Origin: Neofusicoccum parvum
Taxonomy: Eukaryota > Ascomycota > Dothideomycetes > Botryosphaeriales > Botryosphaeriaceae
Assembly (NCBI GenBank): GCA_020912385.1
Contig: CP087214.1
Coordinates: 2,356,001-2,420,000, forward strand
Reading direction: 5' to 3'
Length of the DNA stretch: 64,000 bases
Part shown: positions 56,650 through 64,000 of the stretch, piece after piece
How positions within the stretch are numbered: the stretch's first letter is position 1
How the letters are laid out: the number at the start of each line of letters is the position of its first letter
Made by a program: the position numbers and the translations under genes
The notes under the pieces: model-generated
What the model saw: only the letters and a program-made list of their open reading frames with translations
Told to the model about the DNA's origin: nothing
The model's database searches: none

Positions 56650-58174
56650 TAGGCTGCGTGGGGTTGGGTGTGCTATCTTGAGTAGTAGGAGTGGTTTCCC
56701 TAGGGTTTCCTCCATCCGCATGTTGGGAGCTGCGTAGTCCAAAGCTAGTGAAGGTTAGCTGACTAGGTAGAGGGGGTTTACTAAGGTCCCTTGGCCTTCC
56801 TGGGCCTCTCTTAGGCTCCTCCTCCCTTGGTCTCTTTCTAGGCTTTGCAAGGGTCCAGCCTTCCTATGCCTGCTATTGAGTAGCCTGGGGCCTCTCTCTA
56901 TATCCTCCTGGGTTTGTAAGCCGGGCCTGAGTAGCCCTGGTCTGATTTGCCTTGCGGGTGGGGTAGGAGTTACTCCATGCAGTGTGCTTTTAGTTGCAGT
57001 TGGCACACTGGGTTTCCTCCTTGTTACAGTCTCTGGTGTTATGACTGCTAGCACACTGGCCACACCTAGGCTCCTTCCTACAGTGCTTTGCTATGTGTCC
57101 ATAGGCCTGGCAGTTGTAGCACTGGGTAACTGTAAACGCAGGGCTATAAAACTCTGCAGTATGGAGGGAGAAGTTGCAGAGCACTTCCTTTTCAATAAGC
57201 TGGTTGGCTGCCTCTGGGTTGGTGGTGCTAAGGATTACTGCTGAGTGTGTCTTCCCTTCAGGTTGCTTCTTCTTTAGCCAGGCCAGCTTGGCGATCTGCA
57301 GGTTAGGGTGTAGTGTCCTATTCTGCTTCTGGAGGGTGCTGGCAGCCTGTGGCTCAGCAGGATCAATTCCCTTGAGGGGGACATTGTGTACTAGGACTGA
57401 GTACAGCTGCTGATTTGGTCGGATCTCCTGGCCTAGCCCAGCTGTCCACTCCTGGTCTCCGAGTAGGTCTGCCCTGGTTTGTGCATCAGGCACAAAGATC
57501 CTAATATCCCCACTGGGGAGCTTCCTTGCAGCAAGAACCTTCTTACAGGCAGGATTCTTGCCCGCCTGGATTGTCTGGACAATGGCCTGGTTTGAGAGTA
57601 GGGCAACAGCCTCCCTAGTGGCTGGTTCAGAGAGGTGCAGGGTGAGTTCAGTGGTGATGGGGGGTGTAGAGGCTTTTGGGGGGGACCGGGCTATAATCTG
57701 TGACCATTTAGGTATAGTAGGCTGTAGTGGCTGGTGTACTGCCTTCTTTACCTGCCTGATCTCATCCAGGATGTCCTTGAGGTCTGGTTCCTTGGCCTCG
57801 GCCCTTTGGATAGTAGTAGTGTAGTCCTGGAAGATTGTCTTGGCAATCCTGAAAAAATTTTCCAGTTGGGGAGAGAGAGCTGGAAGGTCACCACCTGGCG
57901 TCTGTAAGGCTTAGTTGAGGTTGTCCAGTGTCTTGATGGCTCTATTGATGTATTCCACACTGGTTTGAGGTCCTCCATTAGTCTTAGGAAGGTGTTGTGG
58001 GTGATTGTTGGGGGTGGTCTGGGAGAGGTTTCCTCCCCCTTCCTGGTCCTCTCCTTCCACCACGGCGCTGCTGCAGCTATTAGGAGTGCTGCTATAAGAT
58101 TCGTGAGGTCTAGGAGAGTTCCTAGGGCCCTCTCCTATTGCCGTAGCTTGAGGTTGATTTTTTGGTGAGGTCAT
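56650..58174 (-). pseudogene. LINE ORF1 (gag-like, CCHC zinc knuckles), interrupted
   Basis: The frame starts MTSPKNQPQATAIGEG at 58174 and is kept to the zinc-knuckle region, with in-frame stops at 57911-57913 and 56990-56992. It encodes a nucleic-acid-binding protein: a Ser/Pro-rich start, a coiled-coil-like middle, then CYNCQAYGHIAKHC (C-x2-C-x4-H-x4-C), CGQCASSHNTRDC and a third, incomplete CANC unit. Such ORF1 proteins package LINE RNA. The 3' end is uncertain because more stops follow. The stops are TAA and TAG only. Confidence 0.75.
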
Positions 58175-58180
58175 GTTTTT

Positions 58181-58196
58181 TACTTCTTTACTATAG
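58181..58196. repeat. Target-site duplication, right copy
   Basis: Same 16 bases as at 53031-53046. Confidence 0.85.
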
Positions 58197-58702
58197 CTAG
58201 TTATTATTTTATCCCTCTATAAATTATATCTTATATAGATAGATAGATAGATAGATAAATTTATTTCTTTAATACGCGTCTAAATAATAGACTATCTAGG
58301 TTAGAAAAGAAGAAAGATTATAAAAGTACTAGAGCTAATCGGAGGCGTATACTTAAGACTCTCGGCTATACAAAAGCTTAATACACTTCTAATGTTTTAC
58401 TACTATCCTCGGATGGCTTAAAATACGTGGCATAGTCTACCATCTTGCCGTTACGCGCGGCGCCGAGTGAAGAGGAAAAGAAATGTTGAAGCTGGGAGAC
58501 TGCTTCCCCCCGACACTCATATTGAATACCGATGGAAGAAAGCAATGATGAGAAAGTTCTTCAGGCGGGCTCGAATAAAGGGTCTGCGGGTTGAACGCTG
58601 ATAGTGCAGCTCCATATAGTCACCAAGGGATAATTCGCCATCTTCCGTTATTCAGCGGAAACTGCAAACTAACAAAAAAACAAAAAAAAAAATTGGACAG
58701 GC
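58197..58702. repeat. TAGA microsatellite and RIP-like AT-rich DNA
   Basis: Five TAGA units (58236-58255) run into TAAATTTATT, which resembles the 3' tail of the LINE at 53044-53060. The rest to about 58440 is TA-rich. A second, older LINE end is possible. No gene is visible. Confidence 0.5.
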
Positions 58703-59674
58703 TTAAAACCCGCTCTCAGCCATCCGCCAGGCAATATCTTCTGCTTCCTTCCTCAGAAAATCATACATCGGCCACAACACCCGTCTCTCATCATCTACAC
58801 GAGTCTCCACAACGGACTCAGCAAACCTATCCAGCAAAGGTATAAACTTCTGTAAATTAAGTAGGATGATGCGTTGCTTGAGAGCATGCTCGTCTTCTTC
58901 ATCAAAGACGTACGACCCGAAGCGGAAGTCCGGATCTCCGCTCTGGACGCAGCCGGCGTGGATGGGCATGCAGCCGATGAACCACATCTCCGTGTACGCC
59001 GCCAAGATCCTTCGGAGGAAGATCAGAACATGGAGGAGCAGCGATACGTCGTGTACGGCTCGGCAGCCGAGGAACTGCTCCAGAAGCGCCAGGTTGAGCT
59101 TGTTCGAGTGCAACACGCTGTCGATGGACATGGATTCGGACGACGGTGAGAGTTGATGCCAGGGCTGCTCCACTTCTCTGGTGATGCTCGCATGGCAATC
59201 GCAGTTGGAGATGCCCAAGAAATCTTCCACTCGTGGTGCTGGTGATGCGGGAATCACATCCACCTGCCGGGTACACGAGATATCGGGTTCGCACCAGTCG
59301 AAGTGGAGCTCGGAGAAGGGCGGGTCTAGCGTTGTGCAATCTAGACCCGCTAGGCTTTCGGCGGGCTCAAGGCTTATGAACGGATCCAGAAATTTGGAGT
59401 CGCTTGAAGAGCCAGGCGATGTTGAGCTTTCCGACAGCGGCGGTGAGTCTGTGGCGGTGGGGCTGGGATAGTCTCGGAGGGAGGCTTTACGCTTGTTGCG
59501 GGATCCAGGGCTCCGTCCAAGAGGCATCGAAGGGCTGCGGATGCAAAGGACTTCCCGCTTCCTGCATCGATCGCATGATGACGGATCGTCGAAGTGACAT
59601 TTGAGTTTTGCTTGGTGACATCGATCGCAAGAAGCTCTCAGCTTGGCGGTTGTCTGTTTTTTTGCAGGAGGCAT
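58703..59674 (-). CDS. AflR-like Zn2Cys6 transcription factor (intronless, 323 aa)
   Basis: The zinc cluster LRASCDRCHQAKLKC (C-x2-C-x6-C) begins near residue 13 and is completed by CDRCRKREVLC. This start, close to the N terminus and preceded by KKQTTAK, is typical of AflR-type regulators of polyketide clusters. A Ser/Pro-rich linker with a nuclear-localisation-like RNKRK follows, then the C-terminal AflR-like region (LLEQFLGCRAVHDVSLLLHVL). ATG at 59674 gives MPPAKKQ; ATG at 59707 would add 11 residues. Its position next to a non-reducing PKS makes it the likely pathway-specific activator. No further binding site is assigned here. Confidence 0.86.
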   Translation of the reverse strand: MPPAKKQTTAKLRASCDRCHQAKLKCHFDDPSSCDRCRKREVLCIRSPSMPLGRSPGSRNKRKASLRDYPSPTATDSPPLSESSTSPGSSSDSKFLDPFISLEPAESLAGLDCTTLDPPFSELHFDWCEPDISCTRQVDVIPASPAPRVEDFLGISNCDCHASITREVEQPWHQLSPSSESMSIDSVLHSNKLNLALLEQFLGCRAVHDVSLLLHVLIFLRRILAAYTEMWFIGCMPIHAGCVQSGDPDFRFGSYVFDEEDEHALKQRIILLNLQKFIPLLDRFAESVVETRVDDERRVLWPMYDFLRKEAEDIAWRMAESGF

Positions 59675-60929
59675 TGCGGCTCGTGAGATTTGCTTGTCCT
59701 GAAACATCCGCCATGATTTGCTATTATAATGGCCGACTCCAACGTGCTACGTTGTATTGTCTGCTCGCTCGAGTTCCGCAGAATCGGAGGGCGGCGGGAT
59801 CGGGCCGGTAGCACCTAAATCAGTCCGTTCGGCTGACGGGCTGACGCTTGAGGAATGAGGGCCGGAGTTGCGAGAAAACGATTCTCCGTCGGACTCCGAC
59901 GGACTCCGACGAGGGCCAGGGCGATGGAAGACAAAGGGGGAAACAACAACGACATTCGTTCAGGTGTCAACGGTCTCATGAAAGAGAAAGTTTCCGTCGC
60001 TGCTAAACACACCGGCATGAAGCTTTTGCGTGCTGATTGGCGTTCCCGATCGTCTTCCAGGCCTCCGTCTCCCGCGCAATCCAATGCGGCAATGTCCGAG
60101 ATAAACTGATAAGCGCCTCAGAATTCGGCTGAGATCCGGTGGTATAACGGCCGAGGTCAATCTTTTTTCTCTTTAGAGATGTTATCAGGGAAAGAGGAAC
60201 CGAGAAACAAAGAGGTCGGTGCGCAATCGTTACTGGGGTTGAGTCTGACACCCGAGAGCCGAAGCGGCACAGCACGTAATACTTCTCGGACTATTACTGT
60301 GCCATACGAGGCAGCCAACGGCTTCTACGGATAATCTCTTAGATCCTTCGCATTACCGGTAGCCCGAATTCGAGCTGTATGCCAAAACCTTAGCACTTTG
60401 TCCCCTACCAGCATGTGTACCGATACGGAATAATGTCAAACTATTCAGACTCCGAGGGACAAATGCAGCTGATAGCTAAAACCGATAGGGAACTGAGTCC
60501 ATTGTATGATAATAGTTGTAGAAACGGAGGGAGCTGATCTCTCAGTTTGTATGTCCGAAGCCCGAGGCGAACTGTCTTGAAAGAGACACTATCTCGCATG
60601 GGAATGAGGCCCTAATTGACTGCTCTGCACGCGCTATTCATGTGTAGGAATTTGAGAACTAGTTTGAAACTACAGGCACTATTCAGGTGTTCATGAGAGA
60701 TGCCATGCAAACGCCGGTAGTCGGATACGCCACTGGGGTTTGCCATTTTATCTGTTTCAACCAAGTTCCGTCTTCGCCAGTTGAACACACCACTCAAGAA
60801 ACCCAACAGTGCATCAACACGGAGAACGCACACAGTTCGATAGTAGCAAGCGAAGTCTAAAAGTCTAAACTAACCCCCGATATCCCGCCCAACCCGTCCT
60901 ACAGTGGATCCTACCGCAACGTGTCTCCG
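59675..60929. other. Intergenic, 1.25 kb, no gene seen
   Basis: It holds the promoter of the AflR-like gene and the 3' flank of the PKS. Short ORFs show no motifs. Confidence 0.5.
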
Positions 60930-63900
60930 TTACTGCGCCAGAAACTCCCGAACAAATCTGGCAATCTCCTGCAACTACGCAACAAGTCAGTCCATAATCG
61001 AACCTAAAAAAGAGTCAAGATAGCGACTCACCTGCTCCACATCCCTCATCATGGTAAAGTGATTCGCATCCACCACCCTCGTCTCGACCACGCCGCCCAA
61101 TAGCCCCTCCCACCCATTCCCCCCAAAGTCCGTCCGGTTATCCAGCAGCCACGTCATGCTCCGCGGCTCGTCCGGCAGTCTCTCCGGCCGCGCATCCACC
61201 CCGGGCCGCCGGCACACGCCCCAGCGGGCCCAGATCGCCAGCGCGCGTGGCGGCTCCACGCCGCGCGGCACGGGGACGGGCCGGTACGCGGCGAGCGCGC
61301 GGATGGTGGCGCCGAAGTGCGGGACCAGCCACTTTGGGATGTCCGCCGCCTTCTTCTCCCCCCCGCCGCCGCTGGCCGTGCCTAGTAGCCCGACGTCGGC
61401 GAAGAACTCATGCAGCCGCGGCGGTAGCGCCGGCAGCGCGACCGGGTTCGGCGAGTCGAATAGCACGAGCGTCGCGACGCGCTCGCCCGCCGCGAACAGC
61501 TGCTGCGCGGCCTCGTACGCCGCGATGCCGCCGGCGGACCAGCCGCCGAGGTGGTAGGGCCCGTACGGCTGGCGGCGGCGCAGCTCGGCGAGGTAGAGCG
61601 CGGCGAGGCCGGGGATGCCAGTCGTGAAGGCGGAGGGATCGGTCATGTAGGGCGAGTTGAGGCCGTAGACGGCGGTGGCGCCGGCGGGGGAGAGCGGGGG
61701 CAGGTGCGCGTAGGAGGTGGCGGAGCCGGAGCCGTCGGGGAAGAGGAAGAGCTTCTTGGTTGCGTGGCGCGTGCCCTGCAGGAGGACGGAGGTGGCGCGG
61801 TGGTGTTTCTGCGGCGGGGCGGAGGCGCCGCTGGATACCTCTCGCGGCGGTTGTGGCAACGTGGGGTTTGGTCTCGCTGGGGTGGTGTTGAGGTCGAGGA
61901 ACTTGGCGATTGCTTCGATGGTGTGGCACTCTTGGAAGAGGGTCGACGGCAGCGAGAGGCCGGCCGTCTCGCGCAGAGCGCCCAGGATGCAGATGCCCAT
62001 CAGTGAGTCGACGCCCAGCGAAACCAAGTCAGCCGATTCGGAAATCTCCTCGACGGGAATGCCCATTTGCTCGGAGATGGTGCCGCGGATCTGTGTCATG
62101 ATTTCTGGAGCAGAGCCGGCCGCTGGTCCAGGGGTCGGGATTGCTGCCGTTTCTACTGACGTGTCAGACCTGGTGTCCGACTCATCCGAGTCCGAACTGT
62201 CGGAGCTGCTGGAGCTCGTCGAGCCGCTCCTGCCGACGGCGAGGCCGCTGAGGTGTTTCTTGAACTCTCCGACCGTCGGGGTGGTGAGGAATATGGAGCT
62301 GGGCAGGTCGATATCCAACGCCTCACGCAACCTGCCGGTGATCTGCAGGGATAGCAACGAGTCCACACCAAGACTTTCCCATTCGCAAAGGTCTTGGAGC
62401 TCTGATCGCGGAATGTCGGATTCTTGTGCAACGATTTCCATTACCGCTTCCAGAAGGCCTGAAGCCGGGGTTGAAGGTGCAGGGAGTGCCGGCTTACGGC
62501 TTGGCCGAGCAACATTAGCATTGACATGCTCCCTCTTTTGAGTCTGTGACTCAGCTGGAACAGCCTTGGGACTCGCATTCGCGCTGGCATTCGGAGGCAG
62601 AAGCGTGTTCAGAACCTTGCGAGGAATGCGCTGGAACTTCAGTGCCCTGAACACACCAATGATTTCATCTTCCTCGATGACGTATACATCTCCGGCCATG
62701 GTATTGTTCTCCGCCGGCCGCATCTTGACGTAGGAAGTGTAGATGGCCGTCTGCTTGAGCGGACGAGCCAGCCGCATCGAACCCCAGCCGTGGGAGATGT
62801 AGACAAAGTTCTTCGAGTCGGTGGCGTCGCTTCCGTTCAGGATAAATCCGGAGAGGTGCGCCACGCTGTCTATCCAGAAGGGATTCACCAGGAATCTGCC
62901 GTCGCTTTCCTTGGTCTGGAAGGCTACGCGAGCGGTGGCCTCGAAATTGGCGCTGTCGAAGACAACTTCCTCCATGCCCTGATACTTAGGGTCATAGCTC
63001 ACCAGGCTGGAGAAGAGCTTGTACGCCATCCTGCGGGAAACTTGGTCCGCTCTCCCGCGCGAGACCATCTCTTTCAGCTGGTCGATGCGGCCGTGGATGA
63101 GGTAGCTGTTCGATGCCCACTCGTCGACCCACTTGGCTTTGTCTTCGAAAGCGAGGGTGCACTCGGCGTGCAGTGCAATTTCCTTCCCGGCAGAGTTGAC
63201 ACTGCTGTAGCGGATTGCAGCCACGTTCATCCCTGCATCGGCGGTGATGGATATCTGAAGTGTCTGCGCTGGACCGTTTCCCTTCAAAATCAACGGCTTC
63301 ACGACTTCCATTTGGCCGCAGTTCAAGCCCACGTCCGCGCCTGGCCGGGAGAGTTTGGCAATGTAGTCGCCCAGAGTGTAGGCAATATCTGCGTAGAGGG
63401 ACTGTCCGCGAGTTAGCCGTGAACGAAACGCGAGATGCTATCCAGAACTTACGGAGGGGCAAAGACCCGCGTCATTGACCATGTGTCCCAGCACCGCAGC
63501 CCTCATCTCGGGCGTGGATAAATCCGTCTGAGCCACCACTGTAGCCCCGTCGTCCTGAAACTTTTCAAACACGATCCGATGGACGGAGGACGAAAGCGCT
63601 CTCGGAGCATCAGCAGCAACCGCCGGCGCCGCCGCGTCGGGAAGTGCACTCCTCGGCTCGGCCTTGTGAAGGCACCAGTCGTTGACGTAGTCGATCCAGT
63701 AGTTCTTCTCCTCGAAGCTGTAGGCGGGCAGACGCAGCAGTTCGTGGCACGGCTCGAAATCGCGGTGGAACTGGCGCCAGTCGACGCCGACGCCGCCGCA
63801 GTGTAGCGCGCACGCCGTGCCGGACAGAACCTCCCAAGGACTGCGGTCCCGGTGGAGCGATGGCAGGGCCACGGCGTGCACGCCGAAGTGGGCCTTGATC

Positions 63901-64000
63901 ATCTTGGAGCACACGGGATGCGGCCCGACCTCCACGAAGACAGTGTTGGCGTCGATGAGGCCGGCATCTGTGGCCTTCTGGAGGGCTCCGGCGAAATCGA
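60930..64000 (-). CDS. Non-reducing polyketide synthase, 3' part (AT end, PT, ACP, ACP, TE)
   Basis: Only the 3' part is present; the gene runs past 64000. Exons are 64000..63453, 63401..61032 and 60974..60930, with 51- and 57-nt introns. The sequence opens in the end of an acyltransferase domain (FVEVGPHPVCSKM). The product-template domain follows, with its catalytic His in GHMVND and Asp in FWIDSVAHLSGF. Two tandem acyl-carrier domains carry the phosphopantetheine serine in LGVDSLLS and LGVDSLMG, separated by a Ser/Asp-rich linker. The thioesterase/cyclase has GGWSAGG, an Asp in LFDSP and a His in DANHF; the last exon adds LQEIARFVREFLAQ. It makes an aromatic polyketide. The closest product class cannot be fixed without the KS and AT and without alignment of PT. 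Confidence 0.92.

Larger units (their letters stand above)
53047..58180 (-). mobile_element. Non-LTR retrotransposon (LINE), about 5.1 kb, with two ORFs
   Basis: The element reads on the minus strand: ORF1 with CCHC zinc knuckles, then ORF2 with an apurinic-type endonuclease and a reverse transcriptase, then a 3' region. It resembles Tad/I-type fungal LINEs. Its ends are set by a perfect 16-bp target-site duplication. The 3' tail near 53047-53056 is a short TAGA (minus: TCTA) repeat, with small hairpins nearby (6-bp stem at 53134-53139/53144-53149). The ORF1 ATG lies only 6 nt from the 5' boundary, so the 5' UTR is missing or very short, perhaps by 5' truncation. Six nonsense codons break ORF2 and none are frameshifts. 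No RNase H domain was found. Confidence 0.88.

Noticed and set aside
1..64000. tRNA, rRNA or CRISPR arrays
   Set aside because: I looked for B-box-like GGTTCGA contexts and regular repeat-spacer patterns and found none convincing.

Overview
The window is nuclear DNA of a filamentous ascomycete (Pezizomycotina). The evidence is short spliceosomal introns (about 46-80 nt, GTRAGT-type donors, CTAAC/CTGAC branch sites), three HET-domain genes, a GT48 beta-1,3-glucan synthase, Zn2Cys6 regulators, a non-reducing polyketide synthase and RIP-like decay of repeats. I cannot name the species. Exon structures below were worked out by hand from splice sites and reading-frame phase, and most close exactly in frame.

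Layout. 0.3-1.6 kb: a coiled-coil protein of unknown function. 1.7-11.5 kb: a probable metabolic cluster of SDR, Zn2Cys6 regulator, amino-acid permease, Baeyer-Villiger monooxygenase and a second SDR. The regulator and permease are divergent. 12.2-16.8 kb: a DUF3176 membrane protein followed by HET gene 1. 18.1-21.8 kb: a secreted GLEYA adhesin and a soluble fumarate reductase. 22.0-25.2 kb (minus): HET gene 2 and a small LPxELR-motif protein. 25.6-31.6 kb (minus): FKS1 in seven exons. 34.2-38.9 kb: a C2H2-like protein and a bZIP regulator. 39.3-45.4 kb: secreted carboxylesterase, NmrA-like reductase diverging from a metallo-beta-lactamase-fold protein, and a DUF1993 protein. 46.0-49.0 kb: HET gene 3 and a decayed membrane-protein gene.

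49.3-52.9 kb: a secreted heme-thiolate peroxidase diverges from a secreted FMN-dependent alpha-hydroxy-acid oxidase-like enzyme. One enzyme uses H2O2 and the other may make it, so this looks like an extracellular peroxide supply-and-use pair. It is the most interesting gene pair I found. 53.05-58.18 kb: a full-ORF LINE (minus strand) bounded by a perfect 16-bp target-site duplication, with nonsense codons and no frameshifts. 58.7-64.0 kb (minus): an AflR-like regulator and the 3' part of a non-reducing PKS (AT end, PT, two ACPs, TE) that runs off the window, marking one edge of a polyketide cluster.

I saw no rRNA, tRNA or CRISPR array. Intergenic stretches around 45.4-46.0, 48.0-48.4, 50.6-51.3 and 58.2-58.6 kb are AT-rich and rich in TA, as expected for RIP-degraded repeats.
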